The notes: generated by a model not told the origin, from the letters alone. 64,000 bases of DNA from Paracidovorax sp031843945 (GCF_031843945.1 NZ_JAVTJJ010000004.1:186001-250000); one strand, 5' to 3'; shown: positions 41,395 through 50,803, counted from the first letter of the stretch. Made by a program: numbers and translations.

Positions 41395-43230
41395 ATGCTC
41401 CAGACACTACGCTCCAAAATTCTCGCCATCAGCACCGCCACCGTGGTCTGTGCCCTGGCCATCACCGGTGCTGCCACCTACAGCATCACCCGCACCAGCA
41501 CCTTCCAGACCATCGAGCAGGACCTGGACGCCATCACGGCCGGCAACACCATGGCTATCGACCAGTGGGTGGCCTCCAAGACCCTGGCGGTCACGGCCGC
41601 TGCCGCCGCCATCGAACAGGGCGACCCGCAGAACTACGCGGCCTACATGGGCAAGGCCAGCGGCTTTCCCATCACCACCGTGGGCTGGGAAGACAAGACT
41701 TTCAAGTCCACCACGCAGACCGCTCCGGGCTATGACCCGACCGCGCGCCCCTGGTACAAGGCCGCCGTGCAGGCCGGCAAGCTCACCGTGACCAAGCCGT
41801 ATGGCGACTCGACCACCGGCGTGTCGTACGTGGCCTTCGTTTCGCCCATGCTGCGCAACGGGGCGCTGCAGGGCGTGATCAACGGGGCTGTGCCGCTCAC
41901 CGGCGTGCGCGACGTGGTCGCCGCCATCCGGCCCACGCCCAACAGCCTGGGCTTCGTCGTCAGCACCGATGGCCAGGTGCTGGCACATGCAGACACCAAG
42001 CTCATCCTCAAGCCGGTGGCCGAGATGTCGCCGCTGCTCTCGCCCGCCGCGCTGGCGTCGCTGGCCACGGCCACGCAGCCGCTGGAAGTGGAGCTGGACG
42101 GCCGCGCCAAGCTGCTGAAGGCACGCTCGGTGCAAGGCACCGACTGGCTGCTGATCGTTGCGCTGGACAAGGCCGAGGCAACGGCCGGCCTGCGCAGCGT
42201 GCTGCAGACGCTGGCCATCGCCATCGTGCTGCTGGCGCTGATTGCCGCTGCGGTGTCGGCCGCGCTCACCGCCACCTCGTTCCGCCGACTCTCGCAGGTG
42301 CGCGATGCCATGGACACGGTGGGCTCCGGCGGCGGCGACCTGACGCAGCGCCTGCCGGTGCACGGCAACGACGAAGTGGCGCAGATCGCCAAGTCGTTCA
42401 ACCAGTTCGTCGAACAGATCGCCACCGTGCTGAAAGACGTGCAGAGCGGCGTCGAATCGATGAAGACCGCCACCGACGAAATCAAGGCCGGCAACCAGGA
42501 CTTGTCCAACCGCACCGAAGGCTCGGCCAGCGCCATCCAGGAGACCTCGGCCTCGCTGTCGCAGCTCACCGTCAACGTCAAGCAGTCGGCCGAGGCAGCA
42601 GCGCTGGCCACGCGCCTGGCCAACGAGGCCAGCGCGTCGGCCGCCAAGGGCGGCGAGGTGGTGGGCAGCGCGGTCAGCACCATGGACGACATCTCGGGCG
42701 CCTCGTCCAAGATCGGCGAGATCATCGGCGTGATCGACTCCATCGCCTTCCAGACCAACATCCTGGCGCTGAATGCTGCGGTAGAAGCGGCCCGCGCGGG
42801 TGAACAAGGCCGCGGCTTCGCCGTGGTGGCTGCCGAGGTGCGCAGCCTGGCGCACCGCAGCGCCACTGCCGCCAAGGAGATCAAGACGCTGATCGACGCA
42901 TCGGGCGCCAGCGTGGTCACCGGCACCCAGCGCGTGCGAGCCGCTGGCGAGACCATGGGCGAGATCGTGGAAGGCATTCGCCGCGTGGCGCAGATCATCG
43001 GCGAGATCAACGGGTCGATGAACGAGCAGAGCCTGGGCATTGCCCAGATCAACCAGGCCGTGGCCGAGATGGACCGCGCCACGCAGCAGAACGCGGCGCT
43101 GGTAGAAGAGTCCACCGCGGCGTCTTCGGTGCTCAACGAGCAGGCGCACCACCTGTCGCGCACCGTCGCCGGCTTCACGCTCGACGGCAGGGACAGCCTC
43201 GGCGCACCCGACACCCTGCGGCTGCGATGA
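41395..43230 (+). CDS. Methyl-accepting chemotaxis protein with dCache-type sensor
   Basis: 611 residues: first membrane helix (about 8-30), periplasmic dCache-like domain (about 35-280; YDPTARPWYKAAVQAGKLTV is typical), second helix (about 282-305), HAMP (about 305-360) and a signalling hairpin with the conserved QTNILALNAAVEAARAGEQG tip. No CheR-tether pentapeptide is present at the C-terminus. The ligand is unknown; genes for a carboxylate carrier upstream and allantoin uptake downstream suggest an organic acid or purine compound. Start at 41395 fits the first helix. Confidence 0.92.
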   Translation: MLQTLRSKILAISTATVVCALAITGAATYSITRTSTFQTIEQDLDAITAGNTMAIDQWVASKTLAVTAAAAAIEQGDPQNYAAYMGKASGFPITTVGWEDKTFKSTTQTAPGYDPTARPWYKAAVQAGKLTVTKPYGDSTTGVSYVAFVSPMLRNGALQGVINGAVPLTGVRDVVAAIRPTPNSLGFVVSTDGQVLAHADTKLILKPVAEMSPLLSPAALASLATATQPLEVELDGRAKLLKARSVQGTDWLLIVALDKAEATAGLRSVLQTLAIAIVLLALIAAAVSAALTATSFRRLSQVRDAMDTVGSGGGDLTQRLPVHGNDEVAQIAKSFNQFVEQIATVLKDVQSGVESMKTATDEIKAGNQDLSNRTEGSASAIQETSASLSQLTVNVKQSAEAAALATRLANEASASAAKGGEVVGSAVSTMDDISGASSKIGEIIGVIDSIAFQTNILALNAAVEAARAGEQGRGFAVVAAEVRSLAHRSATAAKEIKTLIDASGASVVTGTQRVRAAGETMGEIVEGIRRVAQIIGEINGSMNEQSLGIAQINQAVAEMDRATQQNAALVEESTAASSVLNEQAHHLSRTVAGFTLDGRDSLGAPDTLRLR

Positions 43231-43273
43231 TGCGGGCTTGATCCACCACCACGCACTGCGCGCCCCGTTTTAG

Positions 43274-43969
43274 ATGAGCATCAGCCAGACCCAGATCGCG
43301 CAGCAAGTGGTGGAATCCATCCTGGCCCAGAAACTCGCCCCCGGCGAGCGGCTGGGCGAACAGGAACTGGCCGACCTTTTCGGCGTGAGCCGCACGATGG
43401 TGCGCGAGGCGCTGATGCAGCTGCAGGCGCGTGGCTTCATCGAGGTGCGGCCCCGGCGCGGCTGGTATGTGGTGGAGCCGTCGGTAGAAGACGCGCGCGA
43501 TGCGTTCTCGGCCCGCCGGATCATCGAATCGGGCATTCTGGCCGACGCCGGGCGGCCGCTGCAGCAGGCCGTCATCCCGCGCCTGCGCGCCCACATCGCC
43601 GAAGAACGCTTGGCCATCGAGGGCGCCGATGCCGCCACGCGCGCCTTTCTGCTGGCTGACTTCCACGTCTGCCTGGCCGAAGCCATGGGCCACCGCACGC
43701 TCAGCGACATGCTGCGCGACCTGACGGCGCGCACCACGCTGGCCGCGTCGCTCTACCAGTCACGGCATGAAGCCAGCCAGTCGTGCGCCGAACACGCCGC
43801 CATCGTCGAGGCGCTGGAGGCGGGCGACATCCCCCTGGCGCGCGAACGCATGCTCGACCACATCGGCCATGTGGAAGACGCGCTCGAACCCAGCCAGCCG
43901 CTGGTGCGCGACCGGCTGCGCGATTCGCTCGCGCCGCTAAAGCCGCTGCGGCCGCCTTCGGACAGTTGA
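43274..43969 (+). CDS. GntR family regulator, FCD domain (purine island regulator 2)
   Basis: 231 residues with an N-terminal winged helix (LGEQELADLFGVSRTMVREA, RGFIEVRPRRGWYVVEP) and FCD domain with LLADFHVCLAEAMGHRTLSD and CAEHAAIVEALEAGD. Clearly a paralogue of the regulator at 31672. It lies 43 bases after the chemoreceptor stop and upstream of the allantoin permease, whose leader contains a palindrome of GntR type, the likely target of one of these regulators. Confidence 0.88.
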   Translation: MSISQTQIAQQVVESILAQKLAPGERLGEQELADLFGVSRTMVREALMQLQARGFIEVRPRRGWYVVEPSVEDARDAFSARRIIESGILADAGRPLQQAVIPRLRAHIAEERLAIEGADAATRAFLLADFHVCLAEAMGHRTLSDMLRDLTARTTLAASLYQSRHEASQSCAEHAAIVEALEAGDIPLARERMLDHIGHVEDALEPSQPLVRDRLRDSLAPLKPLRPPSDS

Positions 43970-44144
43970 CTTCCCGGCGTCTGGAGCGTCCGGCCGCGGC
44001 CGTGGCGATGCCGCCTTGCTGCGGCCTCCGATTCCGCTTCCGGTAATGCCCGCCCCTTCGCTCGCTTGCGCCTTGCCATCCGGTTTGGCAATCGGGTAAG
44101 CACCAGCACTGGCGTGCCTGCAGACTCTTTGAATGCATCCATTT

Positions 44145-44156
44145 TTTGTATACAAA
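44145..44156. promoter_or_regulatory. GntR-type operator upstream of the NCS1 permease
   Basis: Perfect palindrome TTTGTATACAAA, followed by CAGG, about 70 bases before the permease start. The stretch GTATACAAAC-x-GG is shared with the site at 53838. The regulator gene just upstream (43274) or the one at 31672 may bind here. The rest of the 255-base gap shows no other clear signal. Confidence 0.65.
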
Positions 44157-44224
44157 CAGGCCTGTGCACCGGCGCCCCAACAGGCGAATTTCCGGACCGA
44201 CCATCTGCCCCTGAGGAGAGCCCC

Positions 44225-45715
44225 GTGAACCCTGCCGTCAGCAACCCCAGCACCGACCTGCCGCCCCCGCAGTCCGGCGCCTCGCCGCACCATGGCAACG
44301 CCCTCATCAAGCCCGAATACGACCCGCGCCTGACCAATGAAGACTTGGCACCGCTGAAAAAACAGACCTGGGGCCAATACAACATCTTCGCGTTCTGGAT
44401 GTCCGACGTGCACAGCGTGGGCGGCTACGTCACCGCCGGCAGCCTGTTTGCACTGGGCCTGTCGAGCTGGCATGTGCTGGTGGCGCTGCTGGTGGGCATC
44501 GTGATCGTGCAGTTCTTCTGCAACCTGGTGGCCAAGCCCAGCCAGGTGACCGGCGCGCCCTACCCCGTCATCTGCCGCGCCTCGTTCGGCGTGCTGGGCG
44601 CCAACATTCCGGCCATCATCCGCGGGCTCATCGCCGTGGCCTGGTACGGCATTCAGACCTATCTGGCGTCCAGCGCTTTCATGATTTTGGCGCTGCATTT
44701 CTACCCATCGCTCGATGTCTATGCCGACGTGACGCAGCACGGCTTTGCGGGCCTGTCCACGCTGGGCTGGGTGGCTTTCATGGTCATGTGGGTGCTGCAG
44801 GCGCTGGTGTTCTGGCACGGCATGGAGGCGATTCGCCGCTTCATCGACTGGGCCGGCCCGGGCGTGTACGTGGTCATGGCCATTCTGTGCGGCTGGCTGG
44901 TCTGGAAGGCGGGCTGGAACAACATCGACCTGAACCTGGGCGGCGTGCGCTTCGAAGGCTGGGACGCCGTGCCCGTGATGCTGTCGGCCATTGCGCTGGT
45001 GGTGAGCTACTTCAGCGGGCCGATGCTCAACTTCGGCGACTTCTCGCGCTACGGCAAGAGCTTCGAGGCGGTCAAGAAAGGCAACTTCTGGGGCCTGCCG
45101 GTCAACTTCGTGTTTTTCTCGCTGCTGACGGTGGTGACGACCGCCGCTACGCTGCCCGTGTTCGGCGAGCTCATCACCGACCCGGTGCACACCGTGGGCC
45201 GCATCGATTCGACCACCGCCGTGGTGCTGGGCGCGCTCACTTTCATGATCGCCACCATCGGCATCAACATCGTCGCCAACTTCGTCTCGCCGGCGTTCGA
45301 TTTTTCCAACGTGGCGCCGCAGCACATCAGCTGGCGCACGGGCGGCATGATCGCCGCCGTGGGCTCGATCTTCATCACGCCCTGGAACCTGTACAACAAC
45401 CCGCAGGTGATTCACTACACGCTGGACGTGCTGGGCTCGTTCATCGGCCCGCTGTTCGGCATCTTGATCGCCGACTATTACTTCGTGCGGCGCCAGACCA
45501 TCGTGGTCGACGACCTCTACACCATGAAGCCCGAAGGCCGCTACTGGTACAGCAAGGGCTACAACCCCAAGGCCGTCATGACGATGATTCCGTCGGCGCT
45601 GATCCCCATCCTGTGCGTGATCGTGCCGGCCTGGCGCGGCGCGGCCAGCTATGCGTGGTTCATCGGCATGGGCCTGGGTTTCGTCATCTACCTGGCACTG
45701 AACCGAAAGGGCTGA
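44225..45715 (+). CDS. NCS1 family allantoin/hydantoin permease
   Basis: 496 residues, twelve membrane helices of the nucleobase:cation symporter-1 family (Mhp1/PucI like). Marks: NEDLAPLKKQTWGQYNIFAFW with the WxxxNI-type helix 1, AKPSQVTGAPYPVICRASFG, VAWYGIQTYLASSAF, GPMLNFGDFSRYGKS and FITPWNLYNNPQVIHYTLDV. The start is a GTG at 44225 with GAGGAGA upstream. The racemase gene follows after 6 bases, which strengthens an allantoin or hydantoin substrate. Confidence 0.9.
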   Translation: MNPAVSNPSTDLPPPQSGASPHHGNALIKPEYDPRLTNEDLAPLKKQTWGQYNIFAFWMSDVHSVGGYVTAGSLFALGLSSWHVLVALLVGIVIVQFFCNLVAKPSQVTGAPYPVICRASFGVLGANIPAIIRGLIAVAWYGIQTYLASSAFMILALHFYPSLDVYADVTQHGFAGLSTLGWVAFMVMWVLQALVFWHGMEAIRRFIDWAGPGVYVVMAILCGWLVWKAGWNNIDLNLGGVRFEGWDAVPVMLSAIALVVSYFSGPMLNFGDFSRYGKSFEAVKKGNFWGLPVNFVFFSLLTVVTTAATLPVFGELITDPVHTVGRIDSTTAVVLGALTFMIATIGINIVANFVSPAFDFSNVAPQHISWRTGGMIAAVGSIFITPWNLYNNPQVIHYTLDVLGSFIGPLFGILIADYYFVRRQTIVVDDLYTMKPEGRYWYSKGYNPKAVMTMIPSALIPILCVIVPAWRGAASYAWFIGMGLGFVIYLALNRKG

Positions 45716-45721
45716 AGCACC

Positions 45722-46459
45722 GTGCGCATCCAGATCATCAACCCCAACACCACCTGGAGCATGACCGAGAAGATCGGTGCCTGCGCGCGCGCCGTGGCGC
45801 GGCCGGGCACCGAGATCATCGCCGTCAGTCCCGCCATGGGCCCGGCCTCCATCGAGAGCCATTACGACGAGGCGCTGGCCGTGCCCGGCCTGCTGCAGGA
45901 GATCGCCAAGGGCGAAGCGGCCAGCGTGGACGGCTACGTCATCGCCTGCTTCGGCGACCCGGGCCTGAAGGCCGCGCGTGAACTGGCGCGCGGCCCGGTG
46001 GTCGGCATTGCCGAGGCCGCCATGCACTTCGCCAGCCTGGTGGGCACGCGCTTCTCGGTAGTGACCACCCTGGGCCGCACCATGGGCCAGGCCTGGCACC
46101 TGGCCGAGATCTACGGCATGGAGCGCTTTTGCGCCAACGTGCGCGCGTGCGAGTTGCCGGTGCTGGAGCTGGAAGTGCCTGGCTCCAACGCCCGCGAGCG
46201 CATCACCGACGAGTGCCGCCGCGCACTGGCCGAAGACGGCTGCGACGCCATCGTGCTGGGCTGCGCGGGCATGGCCGACCTGTGCGACCACATCGGCCAG
46301 ACGCTGGGCGTGCCGGTGATCGACGGCGTGGCTGCCGCCACTGCGTTGGTCGAGTCGCTGGTAGCGCTGGGGCTGCGCACCAGCAAGCACGGCGAGTGGG
46401 CTCGGCCCTTGCCGAAAGCCATGTCCGGGGCACTGTCGGATTTCACGCTAAGGGCGTAA
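45722..46459 (+). CDS. Asp/Glu/hydantoin racemase family protein (allantoin racemase candidate)
   Basis: 245 residues of the HyuE-like racemase family; both catalytic cysteines are present, Cys76 in VIACFGDPG and Cys181 in VLGCAGMADL, and the N-terminus MRIQIINPNTTWSMTE is typical. Such enzymes interconvert the enantiomers of hydantoins or allantoin. Being coupled to an allantoin-type permease, it would turn external R-allantoin into the S form or the reverse. The start is a GTG at 45722. Confidence 0.9.
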   Translation: MRIQIINPNTTWSMTEKIGACARAVARPGTEIIAVSPAMGPASIESHYDEALAVPGLLQEIAKGEAASVDGYVIACFGDPGLKAARELARGPVVGIAEAAMHFASLVGTRFSVVTTLGRTMGQAWHLAEIYGMERFCANVRACELPVLELEVPGSNARERITDECRRALAEDGCDAIVLGCAGMADLCDHIGQTLGVPVIDGVAAATALVESLVALGLRTSKHGEWARPLPKAMSGALSDFTLRA

Positions 46460-46477
46460 AGCGGCTGACTGCCAAGA

Positions 46478-46504
46478 GCGCTGCGTTGCGCTGCAACGCA
46501 GCGC
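46478..46504. terminator. Strong hairpin between convergent racemase and LysR genes
   Basis: A perfect 12-bp inverted repeat GCGCTGCGTTGC / GCAACGCAGCGC with a 3-base loop lies between the two stop codons. It has no T tract, so it may act as a bidirectional stop or RNA end-protector rather than as a classical terminator. Confidence 0.6.
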
Positions 46505-46519
46505 CGCAAGCATGCCCAC

Positions 46520-47428
46520 TCATCGGGCCAGCCGTTCCTGGCTGGCCTTCGCTTCGTTCATCAGCCACTGAGACAATTTCGCGACGGCGTCATTTTCAGC
46601 CAGCGCCGCGCGGCTGCAGAGGTAGTAGCCGCGCCCGGTATTGACGGTCTGCATGAAAGGACTCACCAGTTGCCCCGACGACAGTTCGGCCTCGATCAGC
46701 AAGGGCTGAATCACCATCACGCCCATGCCCGCGCAGGCGGCAACGATCAGGTTGTTGCCCAGATCGAAACCGGCACCCAGCGGGGGCGCAGTGTGCACAC
46801 CTGCGGCCTTGCCCAGCCACAGCGCCCAGTTGCCTGGGAAGTTGATGTGCTGCAGCAAAGGGGCCTGAAGCAGGTCATGAGGATGCTTGAGGCCGGCCGC
46901 AATCGCGGGCGTACAGGCGGGCGCGATATCCCGCCCCGTCAGGTAGCGGGCACGAATGCCGCGCGGCCACGCGCGGGATTGCCGCTTCACGCTGATCCAT
47001 AGGTCCACGTCTTCCCGATTGAACGTCTCGTCGTGGTGAAAAGGTCTCAACTCAATGTGGATGTCTGGATGCAGCGCTTGAAACTGCCCCAGCCTCGGCA
47101 CCAGCCATCGGGTGTTCAGTGTGGGCACGACGCTGATGCGCACCCGGCGCCCTTGCGCTGGCGCTCTGAACCGGCTGACGGCGGACTCCAGGCCCGCCAC
47201 GTGCGCTTCCACCAGCAGTTGAAATTCGCGTCCGCGTTCTGTGGGAAGCACCCGCGGCCCGGAGCGGTCCAGCAGCGTGCATTCCAGCCGCTGCTCCAGC
47301 CGCTGGACTGCGCGGCTGACTGCGGCCTGGGTCACGCATAGCACTTCTGCAGCCTGCCGAAAGCGGCCTAGCTGGCACACCGCAAGAAAGGCATGCAACT
47401 CGGGCAGCGAAGGGGATTGGAACCTCAT
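46520..47428 (-). CDS. LysR family transcriptional regulator
   Basis: 302 residues: N-terminal winged helix with LPELHAFLAVCQLGRFRQAA and LCVTQAAVSRAVQRLEQRL, then a substrate-binding domain (RRVRISVVPTLNTRWLVPRL, GNNLIVAACAGMGVMVIQPL). GcvA-like subgroup. It is divergent from the N-formylglutamate amidohydrolase gene and most likely regulates it and the Bug gene behind it from the 98-base intergenic region. Confidence 0.92.
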   Translation of the reverse strand: MRFQSPSLPELHAFLAVCQLGRFRQAAEVLCVTQAAVSRAVQRLEQRLECTLLDRSGPRVLPTERGREFQLLVEAHVAGLESAVSRFRAPAQGRRVRISVVPTLNTRWLVPRLGQFQALHPDIHIELRPFHHDETFNREDVDLWISVKRQSRAWPRGIRARYLTGRDIAPACTPAIAAGLKHPHDLLQAPLLQHINFPGNWALWLGKAAGVHTAPPLGAGFDLGNNLIVAACAGMGVMVIQPLLIEAELSSGQLVSPFMQTVNTGRGYYLCSRAALAENDAVAKLSQWLMNEAKASQERLAR

Positions 47429-47526
47429 CGCCCGATTACATCAGGTTATCAGCGGCGATGAAATTGTCGTTTGCGCCAGATCTTGCGTTTTCCTACGCTT
47501 GGGCATCAGTTCTTCACCCAACGACC

Positions 47527-48420
47527 ATGCAGCCTCCGGAATTTTTTCGACCAGCAACGCCCGTTCATGTTCTACGACCGGCAGGCCCTCCCGCAATCGC
47601 CTTAGTTTGTGATTCGCCCCACAGTGGCACCGACTACCCCCGTGATTTTGGGTATGCGGTGGCGACCGCCGAACTGCGCCGGTCCGAGGACACGCACGTC
47701 GAATGGCTGTGGGACGCCGTGCCGACCGTGGGAGGCACCCTGGTGCATGCCACGTTTCCCCGCAGCTACATCGACCCGAACCGCGCCGAGCAAGACATCA
47801 ATCCGGCCATGCTGTCGGACGCCTGGCCCGGTGACGCTGCGCCCACCGCGCGCACGCTGGAACTGGGCATGGGACTGGTGCCCAGCCACACTACCTCCCG
47901 CCAGCCCATCTACGCACGGCCGTTGTCCGCGAAGGAGATTTCGCATCGCATCGAGCACTACTGGCGCCCCTACCAGCAAGCGCTGGCGCAAGCGCTGCAC
48001 ACGGTGCCAACTCGGGGCCGGCGGTGGCATCTGAACCTGCACTCCATGCCCAGCAACGCCTATGAGCGCCTGGGCAGGGTTGCGCCCGGACCGCTGGCCG
48101 ACATCGTGCTGGGCGACCTGCACGGCCGCAGCTGCCACAGCGACTTTACGCAGTGGGTGGCCGAGGGTTTTCGCCGCCGGGGCTATCGCGTGGCCGTTAA
48201 CGACCCGTACGCCGGCCAAGAACTGCTGCGCCGGCACGGCGCTCCGCAGTTGGGGCACGAAAGCTTGCAGATCGAGGTCAACCGGGCCGCCTATCTCAAC
48301 GAAGAGACACGCGAACTGCTCCCGGGCGCTCATCGCCTGCGGGCCGACATCACCGATCTGCTGCGTGAGATGGCGGAGTTCATCCGTCCCCATAGCCTGC
48401 CCGTTCCCCTTTCTGAATGA
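47527..48420 (+). CDS. N-formylglutamate amidohydrolase family protein
   Basis: 297 residues of the HutG-like/FGase family: LVCDSPHSGTDYP, PRSYIDPNRAEQDINPAML, LHSMPSNAYERLG, LGDLHGRSC and LQIEVNRAAYLNEETREL. The family hydrolyses N-formylglutamate to glutamate and formate at the end of histidine breakdown, but no hut genes are near. Start at 47527 fits the family's N-terminus; an in-frame upstream start would lie in the promoter region. The Bug gene follows after 17 bases. Confidence 0.85.
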   Translation: MQPPEFFRPATPVHVLRPAGPPAIALVCDSPHSGTDYPRDFGYAVATAELRRSEDTHVEWLWDAVPTVGGTLVHATFPRSYIDPNRAEQDINPAMLSDAWPGDAAPTARTLELGMGLVPSHTTSRQPIYARPLSAKEISHRIEHYWRPYQQALAQALHTVPTRGRRWHLNLHSMPSNAYERLGRVAPGPLADIVLGDLHGRSCHSDFTQWVAEGFRRRGYRVAVNDPYAGQELLRRHGAPQLGHESLQIEVNRAAYLNEETRELLPGAHRLRADITDLLREMAEFIRPHSLPVPLSE

Positions 48421-48437
48421 CATCCAAGGACCCCACC

Positions 48438-49436
48438 ATGCCGACCTTTGTGAACCGCCGCCATTTCATCCGCTCCAGCAGCGCCGTCGCTTCCGCCATC
48501 GCCTTGCCGGCGTGGGCCCAGTCCACGGACCGCTACCCCAGCCGTCCCATCACCCTGGTGGTGCCGTTTCCGCCCGGCGGCTCTGTCGACATCTCGGGCC
48601 GAGCCATGGCCGACCGGCTGGGCCGCGTCCTCGGTCAGCCGGTCATCATCGAGAACAAAGGGGGTGCTGGGGGAGCCATTGGGAGCACCCAGGTGGCGAA
48701 GGCGCAGCCCGATGGCTACACGCTCATCGTCGCCTCGCAAACCACCCACGTGATCAACCCGACCCTATCGCCCAGCTTGCCCTATGACGCGGTCAATGAT
48801 TTCGCGCCGATCACGCTCATAGAGCGACTCGCGAACGTTCTGCTCGTCACGCCAGGACTGCCCGTGAAGAACTTCGCCGAGTTCGTGAAATACGCCAAGG
48901 AAAACCCCGGCAAGCTGAACTACGCGTCGTCCGGCAATGGCTCGCTCGCGTACCTGAGCATGGAGCTGTTGAAGGCGAAGCTGGGCCTGTCCATCACCCA
49001 CGTGCCGTACAAGGGCGCGGGCCCGGCGCTCATCGACCTTCAATCAGGGCAGGTGCACGTGACGTGGAACAACCTGTCTTCCAACCTCAAACTGGTGCAG
49101 AAGGGCCAGCTGCGCGCCCTCGCGGTCGCGTCTCCGATTCGTGCGCCCCAGTTGCCCGAGGTACCCACCTTCGATGAACTCAAGCTGCCAGAGCTCAACC
49201 TCACCTCCTGGACCGGTCTGGCGGCGCCCGCGAAAACGCCAGAGCCGATCGTTACACAGCTGTATGAGGCCATGCGCACCGTTCTGCGCGATCCGGCGAC
49301 GCAAAAAGCATGGAACGATCGCGGCGCGATGCTGCCGGAAGCCTTGAAGCCTGCGGACTTCCGCAAGGAAGTGCAGCAGCGCATTCAGTTTTACCGGGAC
49401 ATCGTGACGAAACACAAGATCGCCATCGATCAATAG
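48438..49436 (+). CDS. Bug/TctC family solute-binding protein 4 (Tat-like signal)
   Basis: 332 residues. The N-terminus MPTFVNRRHFIRSSSAVASA carries a twin-arginine-like signal, then RYPSRPITLVVPFPPGGSVD, IENKGGAGGAIGSTQVAKA and ITHVPYKGAGPALIDLQSGQ. It starts 17 bases after the amidohydrolase stop with AAGGACCC upstream, so the pair forms one operon under the divergent LysR gene. The ligand may therefore be N-formylglutamate or a related acid. No TctAB genes are near. Confidence 0.88.
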   Translation: MPTFVNRRHFIRSSSAVASAIALPAWAQSTDRYPSRPITLVVPFPPGGSVDISGRAMADRLGRVLGQPVIIENKGGAGGAIGSTQVAKAQPDGYTLIVASQTTHVINPTLSPSLPYDAVNDFAPITLIERLANVLLVTPGLPVKNFAEFVKYAKENPGKLNYASSGNGSLAYLSMELLKAKLGLSITHVPYKGAGPALIDLQSGQVHVTWNNLSSNLKLVQKGQLRALAVASPIRAPQLPEVPTFDELKLPELNLTSWTGLAAPAKTPEPIVTQLYEAMRTVLRDPATQKAWNDRGAMLPEALKPADFRKEVQQRIQFYRDIVTKHKIAIDQ

Positions 49437-49656
49437 CCACGCACCAGCCTCGCCGACAGCGTTTGTACCGCCATTGCCCATGGCAGGCAGACGTTCGCTG
49501 TCAGCGCGGGGCCCTGCGCCCTGGCGCGGGCGGCGCAGCCTTGATGCGCCCATCCATCTAGGCCCATTTCCAACGCGGCCGCGCCCTGCCACCGCAGGCG
49601 CCTGCAGGCACCGCAACACAGCACTGCGAGGTCGGCCGTTGCTGCCACAATTCGGC

Positions 49657-50451
49657 ATGCATCGAGCCGCCCCTGCCTCTGTCTTGCAACCCGTGCCCGC
49701 CCGCAAGCGCAGCACCTCTGCGTCTCTGGCACAAACCCCGACGCCCGGCACCTCGCCGGCGCCAGCCGACGCAGCCCAAACGTCCATCGACAGCATCGCC
49801 CGCGACCTGGCCACCGCCATTGTCGAAAAGCGCCTGCCGCCGGGAACGTGGCTGCGTGAAGAGGCGCTGGGTCGCGTCTACTCCGTCAGTCGCACGAAGA
49901 TTCGCGCAGCGCTGGTGATGCTCGCCAAAGACCGGCTCATCGAAACCATTCCCGACAAGGGCTCCTTCGTCAGCCGCCCCAGCGTGCAGGAGGCGCGCGA
50001 GGTGTTCGCCGTGCGCCGTATCCTCGAAGCCGAAGTGGTGCGCCTGTTCGTCGCGCAAGCCAGCCGGGCCGACTACCAGTTGCTGGAGCAGCACATCCGC
50101 TTCGAGCGCAACACGCTGGGCGGGCACACCACCACCGGCCGCGTGCAGGAAAAGCTGCTGGGCGACTTCCATGTCGCGCTGGCCGAGACCACCGGCAACC
50201 AGACGCTGGTCCAGCTGATCAGCGACCTGGTGGCGCGCAGCTCGCTCATCGCCATGCTGTACCACTCGTCGAACGATCCGCATTGCGCGTCGGGCGAGCA
50301 CGCCGAATTTCTGCGAACGTGCCGCACGGGCGATGTCGAGGCCGCCGTGGCCTGCATGGTGGACCACCTCGCGCGCATCGAGGCCAGCCTGGAGCTGGAG
50401 ACCGAGCGCGCCGACCGGCAACTCGATCTGGTCAAAGCCCTGCTGGCCTGA
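49657..50451 (+). CDS. GntR family regulator, FCD domain (regulator 3)
   Basis: 264 residues: an Ala/Ser/Pro-rich N-terminal extension (about 1-45), winged helix (WLREEALGRVYSVSRTKIRA, LIETIPDKGSFVSRPSVQEA) and FCD domain with LLGDFHVALAETTGNQTLVQ and GEHAEFLRTCRTGD. A third paralogue of the regulators at 31672 and 43274. It stands alone with 220 bases of non-coding sequence before it, where no palindrome of the GTATAC type is seen. ATG at 49657 is the first in frame near the domain; a later start is possible. Confidence 0.85.
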   Translation: MHRAAPASVLQPVPARKRSTSASLAQTPTPGTSPAPADAAQTSIDSIARDLATAIVEKRLPPGTWLREEALGRVYSVSRTKIRAALVMLAKDRLIETIPDKGSFVSRPSVQEAREVFAVRRILEAEVVRLFVAQASRADYQLLEQHIRFERNTLGGHTTTGRVQEKLLGDFHVALAETTGNQTLVQLISDLVARSSLIAMLYHSSNDPHCASGEHAEFLRTCRTGDVEAAVACMVDHLARIEASLELETERADRQLDLVKALLA

Positions 50452-50803
50452 TCGGCTGCGGCTGAGCTAGTGGCACAGCACGGCTGTCGCGCTGCGCTGA
50501 AAGCCGGGCTGCGGTGAAGCGGCACTCGGGTGCGCCGCAGGCCGAATCCGGTATCCTGGCTGCCTCGACCACCGCCGTGCTCCTGAACGGTTTCAACAAT
50601 GGTGCCCACCGCGATACCTCTGCGGCCCGCGGCGCCGCCCGGCCCCAGCCGACGCGCACTGACGCCGGCCGGCGCACGGGGTTCAGCCGTTGTGTGAAGC
50701 CAAGGGTTTTCATGCGCACAACGCATGCCGCAAGCCTTTCGCCACGCCAGCACGGCGTTAAGCTCGAATGGCCAAGCTCCTTCGCTCTTTTTCGGAATAT
50801 CGT
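50452..50803 (+). other. 352-base intergenic region upstream of maeB, no gene seen
   Basis: No convincing gene was found. The short frames that run through it have atypical composition and overlap each other. It must carry the maeB promoter and leader; no riboswitch fold, repeat copy or clear -10/-35 pair was recognised by eye. Confidence 0.5.

Noticed and set aside
43937..46390. An 817-codon minus-strand frame opposite the NCS1 permease and racemase
   Set aside because: Antisense shadow of well-supported genes; its product has runs of His, Gln and Arg and no domain.
50452..50803. Possible riboswitch or small gene in the long region before maeB
   Set aside because: No conserved riboswitch core could be recognised and the short frames have no good start or family features.
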